Source: an uncultured Polymorphobacter sp. (GTDB lineage: Bacteria > Pseudomonadota > Alphaproteobacteria > Sphingomonadales > Sphingomonadaceae). Taken from it: a DNA stretch of 20,182 bases. Location of the stretch: positions 1 through 20,182 of the forward strand of contig CALMPZ010000448.1 of NCBI GenBank assembly GCA_937871645.1, written 5' to 3'. A program made the translations under genes and the position numbers. Positions within the stretch are counted from its first letter, which is position 1. The number at the start of each line of letters is the position of its first letter. A model generated the notes under the pieces. That model worked only from the letters and a program-made list of their open reading frames with translations, was not told the DNA's origin and made no database searches. Of the stretch, positions 6,139 through 13,884 are shown in pieces.

Positions 6139-7548
6139 GTGTCAGACCTTGGACTGAGCCTTGCATTTGCCGCGCAACGCGCCGCCTTTGCCGCAGATCG
6201 TTGGCCCGATCTGGCGGCTCGGATGGCGCGGGTGGCGTGCCTGCGCCGCATGGTCATCGACCGGCGCGATGCCTTCCGCGCGGCGCTGGCCGAGGATTTT
6301 GGCTCGCACCATCCCTGGCTGACAGATCTCATGGAAACAGGACCCGTGCTGGGGCGGTGCAACCATTTCCTCCGGCACCTGCCAGCATGGCTGGCAGAAG
6401 AGCGGATCGATCTGGGGCCTGAGCACGGCACCTCACACGGCGAAGTGCTGCTGCTGCCCAAAGGTGTGATGGGCAATATCGCCCCGTGGAACTTCGCCAT
6501 CGAATCGGCACTGGTGATGTGCGTCGACATGCTGGCGGCGGGCAACCGGGTTATCGTCAAGCCGTCCGAGCTCGCGCCCGCGACAGCGCAGGCGGTGGCA
6601 GATGCGGTGGCTGCGTATTTCGAATCAGACCTGCTCACCGTCGTTCAGGGCGGGCCGGCGCTGGCGCAGGCATTTGCCGCCATGCCATGGGATCACCTGA
6701 CCTTCACCGGTAGCCCGCGCATCGGGCGGCTGGTAGCGCAAGCGGCGGCGCGCAACATGGTGCCGGTCACGCTCGAACTCGGCGGCAAGAACCCGGCACT
6801 GTTCGCGCCCGATAGCGTGACCGAGGACCAGGTCCGGCTGTTCCTGTCCTTCCGCACGCTCAAGTCAGGTCAGGTCTGTACCGCGCCCGACCACGTGCTG
6901 GTGCCAAGCGGGCAGCTGGAGGATTGGATCGCACTCGCAAAATCTGTCTGGCAACAAGCGTATCCGGCCTATGTCGGCACCGACCAATGCATCGGCATCA
7001 TCAATGCCGCGCACTTCGAACGACTGTCGGGTTATGTCGCGGAAGCCCGCGCCTGCGGTGTCCGTGTCGAGGGCTTGAACCGCGATGTGCCCGATCCGGC
7101 GCGGCGGCATTTCCCGCTGACTCTGGTTGTCGATCCGCCCGCCGATCTCGGCTGCATGACCGAGGAGGTGTTCGGCCCCGTCATTCCGGTGGTGCCCTAT
7201 GATGATGTCGACAGCGCCTTTGCCTGGATCAACGCCGGGGAAACCCCGCTGGGCGCCTATATCGCCACGCAGGACACGGCGCTCGCCCGGCGCTTCGTCC
7301 GCGAAGTGCGCAGCGGCGGCGCCGCGGTCAATAATTTCGGGCTTCAGGGCGGGCATGTGGCGCTGCCCTTTGGCGGGCTGGGGAACAGCGGGCAGGGCTG
7401 CCATTCGGCGAAACAGGGCTTCCTCAATTACAGCCACGCCAAATCGGTGTTCTGGGGATCGGCCGACAATATCGTCCACAAGGTGCTGGAGCCGCCGCTG
7501 TCCGACCTCACCGGCATGGCGGCCCGTGGCCAGTATGGGGAGGGCTGA
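6139..7548 (+). CDS. aldehyde dehydrogenase, class 3 type (coniferyl aldehyde dehydrogenase-like)
   Basis: This NAD(P)-dependent enzyme oxidises an aldehyde to its acid. Counted from the GTG at 6139 (469 aa), the fold motif IAPWNF carries Asn118, the general base is Glu213 in ELGGK, and the nucleophile is Cys247 in GQVCTAPDHV. The GQ-C-x-APD form and the shorter length mark the ALDH3/coniferyl aldehyde dehydrogenase branch. Two adjacent GTG codons (6136, 6139) can start it; 6139 is chosen because it lies 5 bases after GGAGG. It is the first gene of a six-gene operon with an aminotransferase, so the substrate may be the aldehyde produced by deamination or a related intermediate. The precise substrate is unknown. 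Confidence 0.88.
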   Translation: MSDLGLSLAFAAQRAAFAADRWPDLAARMARVACLRRMVIDRRDAFRAALAEDFGSHHPWLTDLMETGPVLGRCNHFLRHLPAWLAEERIDLGPEHGTSHGEVLLLPKGVMGNIAPWNFAIESALVMCVDMLAAGNRVIVKPSELAPATAQAVADAVAAYFESDLLTVVQGGPALAQAFAAMPWDHLTFTGSPRIGRLVAQAAARNMVPVTLELGGKNPALFAPDSVTEDQVRLFLSFRTLKSGQVCTAPDHVLVPSGQLEDWIALAKSVWQQAYPAYVGTDQCIGIINAAHFERLSGYVAEARACGVRVEGLNRDVPDPARRHFPLTLVVDPPADLGCMTEEVFGPVIPVVPYDDVDSAFAWINAGETPLGAYIATQDTALARRFVREVRSGGAAVNNFGLQGGHVALPFGGLGNSGQGCHSAKQGFLNYSHAKSVFWGSADNIVHKVLEPPLSDLTGMAARGQYGEG

Positions 7549-7550
7549 CA

Positions 7551-8165
7551 ATGCCGAAAATCGTCAATCATGATGAACGCCGCGCGCATATCGCCGCTGC
7601 CGTCCTGCGGGTGATCGCCCGCGACGGGGTCAGGGGCGCGGACTTGCGCTCGGTCGCCCGGGAGGCGGGCTGCTCGACCGGTGTGATCGCGCATTATGTC
7701 GGTGACAAGCAGGCGTTGCTGCTCGGCGCGCTGCGCGAGGCGATGAACCATGTCGCGCGGGCCATGGCCGATGTCGCCGAAGGGCAGAGCGGGATGGCGC
7801 GACTGATCGCGATACTCGAAGCCGGGATGCCGCTGGATGCCGAACGTGCGGCTTCATGCCGGATTTTCTACCATTTCGCCGCCGAAGGGATGAATGACTC
7901 CAGGCTCGCGACCGAACTCGCCAGCTATTACGACTGGTGGCGGCACGAAGTCGCCGATGTGGTCGAAAATCTTCAGGCCGATGGGCATTTTGCGCGGCAA
8001 GACCCGTCGGCGCTGGCCGAGACTTTGGTCGGTCTGGCCGAGGGGTTGGCCATTCAAGGCGTGTTTGCGGCTGACCCGGCGCAAGCCTTGCGGCTGGGTG
8101 GAAGGCTGGCGGATGCCATAGCCCGCTTCGATGCCCCGCATTCTCGCGCTGGCGTCCCGGCATGA
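7551..8165 (+). CDS. TetR/AcrR family transcriptional regulator (BetI-like)
   Basis: The 204-residue protein has an N-terminal TetR DNA-binding domain: first helix with HDERRAHIAAAVLRVIARDG, then the helix-turn-helix at about 29-51 (LRSVAREAGCSTGVIAHYVGDK). The C-terminal ligand domain is all-helical, and its general look (YYDWWRHEV, LAEGLAIQG) is like BetI-type regulators that sense small metabolites such as choline-related aldehydes. It lies 2 bases after the dehydrogenase gene and overlaps the aminotransferase gene by 4 bases, so it is made together with the enzymes. The likely target is the inverted repeat at 6096-6129; the ligand is unknown. Confidence 0.9.
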   Translation: MPKIVNHDERRAHIAAAVLRVIARDGVRGADLRSVAREAGCSTGVIAHYVGDKQALLLGALREAMNHVARAMADVAEGQSGMARLIAILEAGMPLDAERAASCRIFYHFAAEGMNDSRLATELASYYDWWRHEVADVVENLQADGHFARQDPSALAETLVGLAEGLAIQGVFAADPAQALRLGGRLADAIARFDAPHSRAGVPA

Positions 8166-9505
8166 GCGCATTGCAATCGCTTGAAAGCGCAATCCATACC
8201 GCATGGCGCGAACGTACCCCGCATTCGGCGGTCTGGCACGAACGGGCGCAGGCCGCGCTGGTCGGTGGTGTCTCCGGCACGGTTCGCTTCTTCCCGCCTT
8301 ACCCCGCCTATTTCGAGGGCGGGCGCGGCGCGCAAGTGACCGACATTGACGGGCATGACTATATCGACTGTTTCCTGTGCGGTGCGTGTCTGCTGCTGGG
8401 ACACCGCGCGCCGGCATTGATGAACGCCATCTCAGAAGGGGCCGCCCGCGGATCTCTGATCCTGAACCCCCGGCACAGCACCGAGACCGCCGAGATGCTG
8501 CAGGGGCTGGTGCCGGGGGCAGAGCGGGTGCGGTTTCTCAACAGCGGCACCGAAGCCGTCATGTCCGCGTTGCGCTTCGCCCGCGCGTTCACCGGACGGG
8601 CCAGGATCGTCAAGTTTCTGGGCACCTATCACGGCATGGAAGACCAGATGCTGGTCGGACTGGACGGCCGGGCCAATGTGCTGGGCGCCGGCATTCCGCC
8701 GGGTGCGGTAGAAGACATCGTGATGCTGCGCTTTGGCGATGTGGATGCTCTCCACGCCGCGCTGGCAGGTGGAGATGTCGCTGCCGTGCTGATGGACCCA
8801 TCGATGCACCATGGCGGACTGTGGGTCGGCGATGGCAGCTTTCACCATGTCGTGCGCGACGTGACGGCCAAGGCTGGCGCACTGCTGATCTTCGACGAAG
8901 TCATCGCAGGTTTCCGGCTCGCGGCGGGCGGCGCGCAGCAGCATTTCGGGGTGACAGCCGATCTCGCCATCTTCGGCAAGGCTTTCTCTGCCGGCGAAAA
9001 GCTCGGCGCGGTCACGGGCCGCGCCGATGTGATGGGCGTGGCCGACCCCTCCGGCCGCACCAAAGGCCCTTTCGCCTTTCAGAGCGGCACCGGCAATGAC
9101 TCGACCGTTGCCCAGCTCTGTGCGCAGGCGGCGATGCGCGACTATGCGCAGCGACAGGCCGATGGCGGTTATGACCAGATTGCGGCGCTCGCCCGGCGGC
9201 TGGGCGATGGGCTGGTGGCGATCTTTGCCACGCACGGACTGGCGCTGCATGCCAACACGCTGGGTCCGATCGTCCGCATCTTCCTGATCGATGGCGCACC
9301 GGATTATGACCGGGCAAGCGTGACCAATCGCAGGCAGCTCAATCTCTTTCACCTCGCGCTGCTGACCGAGGGCGTGCTGACCATCCCCGGATCAAACGAC
9401 TTCTTTCTGTCGTTTGCTCATAGCGAAGCGGATATCGACGCAATCATCGCCGCCGCCGCGCGGGTGCTGGTGCGGTTCGATTTTGTTGGCGCGGTCGAAG
9501 CATGA
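8162..9505 (+). CDS. class III PLP-dependent aminotransferase, glutamate-1-semialdehyde aminomutase-like
   Basis: The protein of 447 residues is a fold-type I PLP enzyme. The N-terminal region (GGVSGTVRFFPPYPAYFEGG, then DIDGHDYID) follows the GSAM pattern. The phosphate-binding loop is SGTEA at 128-132, Asp245 in FDEVIAGFR contacts the pyridine nitrogen, and Lys273 in FGKAFSAGEKLGA should form the Schiff base. True HemL is unlikely: the active-site context (MDPSMHHGG where HemL usually has EPV) differs and the neighbours are catabolic. Transamination of a non-alpha amine to an aldehyde or ketone is the best guess. Starts in an ATGA overlap with the TetR gene and ends in one with the MBL gene. 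Confidence 0.88.
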   Translation: MSALQSLESAIHTAWRERTPHSAVWHERAQAALVGGVSGTVRFFPPYPAYFEGGRGAQVTDIDGHDYIDCFLCGACLLLGHRAPALMNAISEGAARGSLILNPRHSTETAEMLQGLVPGAERVRFLNSGTEAVMSALRFARAFTGRARIVKFLGTYHGMEDQMLVGLDGRANVLGAGIPPGAVEDIVMLRFGDVDALHAALAGGDVAAVLMDPSMHHGGLWVGDGSFHHVVRDVTAKAGALLIFDEVIAGFRLAAGGAQQHFGVTADLAIFGKAFSAGEKLGAVTGRADVMGVADPSGRTKGPFAFQSGTGNDSTVAQLCAQAAMRDYAQRQADGGYDQIAALARRLGDGLVAIFATHGLALHANTLGPIVRIFLIDGAPDYDRASVTNRRQLNLFHLALLTEGVLTIPGSNDFFLSFAHSEADIDAIIAAAARVLVRFDFVGAVEA

Positions 9506-10281
9506 GCGCGCTGCCGATTGCGGGCCACTGGTTCGAGCGCAAGGCGCTGAACGATGGCATCACACTGCTGTGGGAGCCGCATGTCCATCCGCTTCTGCGC
9601 TGCAACATCTGGCACGTCGCCGGGCGCGAGCATGATCTCCTGGTCGATACCGGGCTCGGCGTGGCGAGCCTTGCAGCGGCCGCCGCCGACCTGTTCGGCA
9701 AGCCGCTGACCGTCGTCCTCACCCATTGCCACATGGACCATGCGGGCGGCGCCCATGAATTTCGCACGTGCTGCGTCCACGCCGCCGAGGCGCAGGCGCT
9801 GGCCGACGCCAGCAATCACCTGCCGCTCGAGCTGTCGGCCTATTCGCCCGTTGATCTCGCCTGGTTCGCAGCGATTGGCTACGACATTTCGGGCGGGCTG
9901 CTGACCGCGATCCCGCACGCCGGGTTCGACCCTGCGACCCATGTCATGGAAGCGGCCCAGGCTGCGCGCCTCATTGGCGAAGGCGATTTTGTCGATCTGG
10001 GCAACCGCGCGTTCGAAGTGCTGCATCTGCCTGGCCATTCGCCCGGCAGCATCGCCTTGTGGGAGGCAGCGAGCGGGACGCTGTTTTCGGGCGATGCGAT
10101 CTATGACGGCGCTCTGCTCGACCAGATTCCGGGCTCGGACATTCCCGCCTATATCCGCTCGATGGAACGGCTGCGCGATCTGCCGGCGCGCATCGTCCAT
10201 GCTGGCCATGATCCAAGCTTTGGGCGCGACCGGCTGATCGAACTGGCCGATGCCTATCTCAACCGCAGGAGCAACCCATGA
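9502..10281 (+). CDS. MBL-fold metallohydrolase
   Basis: This 259-residue metallo-beta-lactamase fold protein carries THCHMDH (His75, His77, Asp79, His80), His179 in HLPGHSPGS, Asp198 in FSGDAIYDG and His236 in VHAGHDPSF. This is a complete dinuclear metal site. It resembles glyoxalase II-like and lactonase-like hydrolases. In this operon it could open a lactone, lactam or thioester produced upstream or downstream of the aminotransferase step (inference). There is no signal peptide, so it should be cytosolic. ATGA overlaps couple it to both neighbours. Confidence 0.88.
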   Translation: MSALPIAGHWFERKALNDGITLLWEPHVHPLLRCNIWHVAGREHDLLVDTGLGVASLAAAAADLFGKPLTVVLTHCHMDHAGGAHEFRTCCVHAAEAQALADASNHLPLELSAYSPVDLAWFAAIGYDISGGLLTAIPHAGFDPATHVMEAAQAARLIGEGDFVDLGNRAFEVLHLPGHSPGSIALWEAASGTLFSGDAIYDGALLDQIPGSDIPAYIRSMERLRDLPARIVHAGHDPSFGRDRLIELADAYLNRRSNP

Positions 10282-10652
10282 ACATCGATGTCATCGTGCC
10301 CGACGCGCTGCGCAAGGCGTATGACGCCTTCCACTATGCGCCCGCCGTGCGTGAGGCCGGGCTGATCTTCTGTTCGGGCGTGATCGGCCAGGGCGACACG
10401 GCAGAGGCCGAGTTCCGTGACGCGTGGGAGAAGATCGGCGCGATCCTGGCTGAAGCAAGCGCCGGCTACGGCGATATCATCGATACGACAATCTATATGG
10501 TCGATCTGCCTGCCAATGCTGCGGCGATGGCCAAGGTCAAGGATGCGTTCGTGCAGGCACCCTATCCGGCATCGACGTGGATCGGTGTCTCGGGCTTCGT
10601 TCGCCCCGGCGCACGCGCGGAAATCAAGGTGATTGCGAGGCAGCAGCGATGA
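10278..10652 (+). CDS. Rid (YjgF/YER057c/UK114) family protein lacking the canonical arginine
   Basis: The 124-residue protein is of standard length for a Rid trimer subunit, with IFCSGVIG near the start and the closing motif GARAEIKVIAR (Glu115). Typical RidA enzymes hydrolyse reactive enamines/imines released by PLP enzymes and use an arginine in the PARSxVxV motif. Here the matching stretch is YPASTWIGV, with Ser99 in that place. It is therefore probably one of the divergent Rid subfamilies rather than an ordinary imine deaminase. It lies between a hydrolase and a Rieske protein with 4-base overlaps on each side, so a specific step in the pathway, not general damage control, is likely. Confidence 0.87.
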   Translation: MNIDVIVPDALRKAYDAFHYAPAVREAGLIFCSGVIGQGDTAEAEFRDAWEKIGAILAEASAGYGDIIDTTIYMVDLPANAAAMAKVKDAFVQAPYPASTWIGVSGFVRPGARAEIKVIARQQR

Positions 10653-11323
10653 TGATCGAGGTTGGTGAACTGCTGCGCGAAGTCGGCGCGACGGCGGCCC
10701 GCGCCATCGAGGACGAGCTGGACTGGGAGCATCTGCCCCATGTCCACGCCTTTGCCTTTGAAAGCATCACGCTCAACCATGCCGACCGCCAGGGCTGGGA
10801 TGCCGATGTCCTGCTGCGCGACGGGCAGGCGATGCGGATGACAGTAGTGCTTGACGAAGACCGACTGGGCTATACCAACGCGACGTTTGACGCCGATGGC
10901 AGCGAAAACGGCCGCACCGTGTGCCGGATTGCACCCGGCAAAGGCGAACGCTGCACCATGCATCTGCGCTTCTTCGTGCCCGGCCGGCCGGGCCTCGACC
11001 AAACGGCGGCAGGCGCATTCTACATCGCCATGTGGACGCAGTTGATCGACGAGGACGAGCCCAAGATGATCCACCGAACCCGCGCACTCCGGGAAGGCGC
11101 CAAGCTCCACAAGGCGCGGCGGCAGGTGACGCTCGCAGACGGCACCGTCTTCGCCGTGCCGCTGTTCTGCCCGCATCAAGGGTTGCCGCTAACCTGCGAA
11201 CCGGATGGCCAGGGTATGATAACCTGCCCCTGGCATGGCTACCGCTTTGACGTTCGGACTGGCGAATGCGTGTCTGGTCAGATCAAGGGTTGGGTAAACT
11301 GCCCGGAAGGCAGCGTACCATGA
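10649..11323 (+). CDS. Protein with N-terminal SRPBCC-like region and C-terminal Rieske [2Fe-2S] domain
   Basis: The 224-residue protein ends in a Rieske domain: Cys174-x-His176 and Cys193-x2-His196 (CPHQG and CPWHGYRF), the ligands of a [2Fe-2S] cluster. The first ~150 residues have no clear motif; their alternating strands and a long final helix suggest a START/SRPBCC-type fold (low certainty). Ring-hydroxylating oxygenases have the opposite order, Rieske first, and carry a two-His/one-carboxylate iron site that I do not see here. It could be an electron carrier fused to a ligand-binding domain or an unusual oxygenase. The frame is open upstream to 10577, but the ATG at 10649 in the ATGA overlap fits the operon pattern. 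No reductase is encoded nearby within the operon. Confidence 0.8.
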   Translation: MMIEVGELLREVGATAARAIEDELDWEHLPHVHAFAFESITLNHADRQGWDADVLLRDGQAMRMTVVLDEDRLGYTNATFDADGSENGRTVCRIAPGKGERCTMHLRFFVPGRPGLDQTAAGAFYIAMWTQLIDEDEPKMIHRTRALREGAKLHKARRQVTLADGTVFAVPLFCPHQGLPLTCEPDGQGMITCPWHGYRFDVRTGECVSGQIKGWVNCPEGSVP

Positions 11324-11346
11324 TGTTCGACTGGCTGAACGCCTGA
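11320..11346 (+). pseudogene. orphan ATGA translation-coupling site with an 8-codon remnant
   Basis: The stop of the Rieske gene overlaps another ATG (ATGA at 11320-11323), as at four earlier junctions of this operon. The frame it opens reads MMFDWLNA and stops at 11346. A seventh gene may have begun here and been lost by recombination or decay. An accidental ATG is the alternative. Confidence 0.35.
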
Positions 11347-12471
11347 ATGACCCGTCCGCATTGGTCGTCAGACCGGGCGTGGAAGGTCGTATGACATAGA
11401 GGTTCAGTGCCATGCCGCTGCCCTGAAACCGCGCATGGATAGCGTGGTGCCGACACGGTCGGCCGAAAATGATGGCGATGCGGTGATCAAGCGCGGACAG
11501 GCCGCCTTCAGGGGCATCATGCCGCCGGGTCCTTCAACGCCCGACAGAGCTGCACCAGAGCAAATGTCCTGCCTTGCGCCGCACATCAATCTGGCTGAAC
11601 GTAGCCAATTTGGGATCAAACGACCCATCCCGACACCGAGCCTTGACGTCGACTGACCGGCTCGATTGCGCGGCAGGCGCGAAGTAGATTTTATGCGAAC
11701 AGGCGTCGTCGGCACGGCCTCCGCGCTGCTGGCAGCCGGGGCGCTTGGCGCGCCGGCACAAAACGGCATCCTGCAGCAAACCGAGCCCGCCGACGCGTGA
11801 ATGCGCCTTCTGAACCACGTCGCACCGTTCACTGGACGCAGTGTCATCGAACGCATGACCGCCGGTGACACCCGCGCTCTGTATAGGGTGCGCCGATATC
11901 TGGATACGCGGTGCAGCTGACGCAACTCAGGTGGCTACCGGTCACCACATATGCTCAGCTGAATGACCGCGATGGGGCCGGTGGCACAATGACAGCTTAC
12001 GGCTCCATTTTGCAATTTGCCGACGAATGGCTCCGCAGCCCTCAGCTGCAGATTGGTGGCGAGCAAGCGCACGTATTGCCGTCCCCAGGCATGTCGCGTT
12101 CAGCCGCGCCGGCTTGCGGACAAGCGTGCGGATAGGATATTCAGCACACACAAGCTTGGCACCGAAATCGCTTGGTGAATTGCGGGTCGACCACGCGCTA
12201 TCGCGCGACTGGTGCCAACTGGAGACTTGGCGCCAGTGCGGCAGGGCCCCTGGCGCAACAGCCGGCCACGACTGGCAGCGAGACTGTTTCGTTCGCTGTG
12301 ATGGCGACGGTCAGAATGCGAATGGTTTTCCGGGCCGAGATGCAGGCAGGGCGCAACCCGACCTGAAACTCGTACCCGGAAAATTGAGCCTCGTCGCGCG
12401 TGCGAGAAGGCGGTTGTCATGTGATGGCAGGGCAGTCGCCGGCGCGTCGCGGGACGACAGTTCGCTGCCGG
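11347..12471. other. about 1.1 kb without a convincing gene; possibly decayed or foreign DNA
   Basis: None of the six frames gives a protein I recognise, and the open frames present (for example minus strand 11404-11925 and plus strand 12027-12569) lack coding character. Third-position GC bias seen in neighbouring genes is absent and the base composition looks less GC-rich by eye. A 35-codon frame at 11693-11800 opens with a signal-peptide-like MRTGVVGTASALLAAGALGA but has no ribosome binding site. I found no terminal inverted repeats, transposase motif or att-like repeat of the tRNA-Arg. One strong stem-loop is listed separately. Confidence 0.6.
12208..12237 (+). repeat. 11-bp stem-loop in the gene-free region
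   Basis: ACTGGTGCCAA (12208-12218) and TTGGCGCCAGT (12227-12237) pair over 11 positions around an 8-base loop. The single non-Watson-Crick pair is T/G, which would be a stable G-U in RNA from the plus strand but an A/C mismatch from the minus strand. This hints at a plus-strand transcript. Confidence 0.45.
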
Positions 12472-13077
12472 TCAGAAGCGGTACGATGCGCCGACCAGCA
12501 CTTGCTGGCGCTCATAGCTGCTGCCGTTGCTGCCGGCGTCGATGTAGCGGTATTCGAGCCGCGCGTTGATGTGATCGGTGATGGCATATTCGACGCCGCC
12601 ACCGGCCAGCCAGCCGTCGAGGTTTTCGGACGCGACCTCGATGTTGCCGACGCTGGTCCGGGCGCGAATGTTGGCATAGCCGCCGCGAACGTAGAGCAAC
12701 GCCTTTTCGGTGACCAGGTAACCGGCGCGGGCCGAGATGTCGAAGGCATGTTCAGGGTCAATGGTCACGGCGGCAGCACCGCGATTGCCTTCAAGCTTGT
12801 CATCGGCGCCGATCGTGAACGACGCTTCGGCACCAATGACCACGCGCGGTGCGACAAGCTTGTCATAGCCGGCGAAAATGCCGAACACGGCTGAATCCTG
12901 ATCGATGCTGCGGTTCAGCGGCGCAGCGCCTTCAAGGCCAGGCCCGACCTTGTCATTGTTAAAGCCTGCAGTCACCCCGACGAACGGGCCGTCGAAGCTG
13001 GCGGCGGTAGCTGCAGCGTTGATGCCGGGAGCGGCAACAGCAAGCGCCAGTGCGGCGCTGAAGATGAACGATTTCAT
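12472..13077 (-). CDS. outer-membrane beta-barrel protein (Omp25/OmpA-type porin family)
   Basis: The 201-residue protein starts with a signal peptide (MKSFIFSAALALAVAAPGINA, cleavage near residue 21) and continues as FDGPFVGVTAGFNNDKVG, the usual first strand of small alphaproteobacterial barrels such as Omp25/RopB. Alternating strands follow (FDISARAGYLV, LLYVRGGYANI, ARLEYRYIDAG), and the protein ends in YRF, the C-terminal aromatic signal for barrel insertion. The frame is open to 13254, but the ATG at 13077 is preceded by AAGGAGA and begins the signal peptide. It is divergent from the YHS gene. Confidence 0.88.
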   Translation of the reverse strand: MKSFIFSAALALAVAAPGINAAATAASFDGPFVGVTAGFNNDKVGPGLEGAAPLNRSIDQDSAVFGIFAGYDKLVAPRVVIGAEASFTIGADDKLEGNRGAAAVTIDPEHAFDISARAGYLVTEKALLYVRGGYANIRARTSVGNIEVASENLDGWLAGGGVEYAITDHINARLEYRYIDAGSNGSSYERQQVLVGASYRF

Positions 13078-13213
13078 GGGTGGTCTCCTTTGGTTGGTCC
13101 GGACAATCCGGATGCCGCTCAAATGAAGATTCCCATTCGAAATGATAATCCGACAATTTCGGAAGATACTGTTCCATTTTCCGGAATAGATTACGCCACC
13201 GCCAGCCGACCTC

Positions 13214-13232
13214 TGTTCCAACAACTGGAACA
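13214..13232. promoter_or_regulatory. TGTTCCA-N5-TGGAACA inverted repeat upstream of the barrel-protein gene
   Basis: A perfect 7-bp inverted repeat with a 5-base spacer lies 137 bases upstream of the barrel-protein start. A related half site, TGTTCC, with a loose partner GGAATA lies at about 13168-13187, nearer the gene. The rest of 13078-13375 is AT-rich for this genome, with repeated TCCGGA hexamers near 13100. It is a likely regulator-binding region, protein unknown. Confidence 0.5.
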
Positions 13233-13307
13233 ATCCATTTCGCTCTTTGGTCATTAATCCGGACGGCGCGATGCCCTAGCTAGATGGGGTGCCGGGTGAG
13301 CCGGTGC

Positions 13308-13336
13308 GCAACCGACCACCCCGTCCACGCCGTCCA
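13308..13336 (+). promoter_or_regulatory. possible ECF sigma promoter for the YHS/bufferin genes
   Basis: GCAACC (13308-13313), 17 bases, then CGTCCA (13331-13336) resembles the AAC/CGT elements of ECF sigma factors. It ends about 40 bases before the YHS start codon. In Caulobacter the related gig genes are under the ECF factor SigF. The match is short and could be chance in GC-rich DNA. Confidence 0.35.
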
Positions 13337-13375
13337 TCGCAATGATGGTTCGGCAAAATCATTGGAGACCTTGCC

Positions 13376-13876
13376 ATGAACACCCGTACCATCCTTACCG
13401 CACTTGCCGCCATCGGCCTCACCCTTGGCACCGCCAGCGCCGTCACCTCCCCGGCCTTTGCCGTCGTGCCGAATTCGACCGCGGCGGTGAACACCGACAC
13501 CGCCGGCATTGCGTTGCACGGCTATGACGCCGTCGCCTATTTCAAGGCCGGCAAGCCCCAGCAGGGCAGCCCGCGCTTTACCACCAGCTACGAAGGCGCC
13601 AGCTACCAGTTCGCGAGCGCCGAGAACCTGAAGGCGTTCCAGGCCAATCCCGCGGCCTATGCGCCGGCCTATGGCGGTTTCTGCGCCATGGGCGTCGCGC
13701 TTGACAAGAAGCTCGATGGCGACCCGCAGGTCTGGAAGATCGTCGATGGCAAGCTGTACCTCAACGTCAACAAGGACGTTTCGGTCGCCTGGCAGCGCGA
13801 CATCCCGGGCAATCTGACCAAGGCCAATGAAAACTGGCCGACGATCAAGGACAAGACCCCTGAATCGTTGAACTAA
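13376..13876 (+). CDS. secreted YHS-domain protein
   Basis: The 166-residue protein has a signal peptide (about 1-29, ending SPAFA). A YHS domain follows: [20 protein letters not shown], then [35 protein letters not shown] domains occur in metal-related proteins, including copper ATPases, but the exact role is unclear. The protein is predicted to be periplasmic. A GGAG ribosome binding site lies upstream of the ATG at 13376. Its place directly before the bufferin genes suggests it takes part in the same metal response. A hairpin separates it from them. Confidence 0.88.
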   Translation: MNTRTILTALAAIGLTLGTASAVTSPAFAVVPNSTAAVNTDTAGIALHGYDAVAYFKAGKPQQGSPRFTTSYEGASYQFASAENLKAFQANPAAYAPAYGGFCAMGVALDKKLDGDPQVWKIVDGKLYLNVNKDVSVAWQRDIPGNLTKANENWPTIKDKTPESLN

Positions 13877-13884
13877 ACCGGTCC

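Noticed and set aside
8432..9352. Long minus-strand frame opposite the aminotransferase gene
   Set aside because: Shadow frame; the plus strand carries all PLP motifs and the operon structure.
8162..9505. Annotation as HemL (glutamate-1-semialdehyde aminomutase of heme synthesis)
   Set aside because: Overall GSAM pattern fits, but key context residues differ and the operon is catabolic; alphaproteobacteria usually make 5-aminolevulinate by HemA from glycine.
11404..11925. Minus-strand 173-codon frame in the gene-free region
   Set aside because: No recognisable motif, no ribosome binding site seen, Arg/Ser-rich as in random GC-rich frames.
11931..11948. Imperfect palindrome GTGGCTACCGGTCACCAC
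   Set aside because: Arms are short and interrupted; no gene or promoter beside it gives it meaning.
12027..12569. Plus-strand 180-codon frame
   Set aside because: Runs into the 3' end of the barrel-protein gene on the other strand and ends in a low-complexity Cys/Arg shadow sequence.
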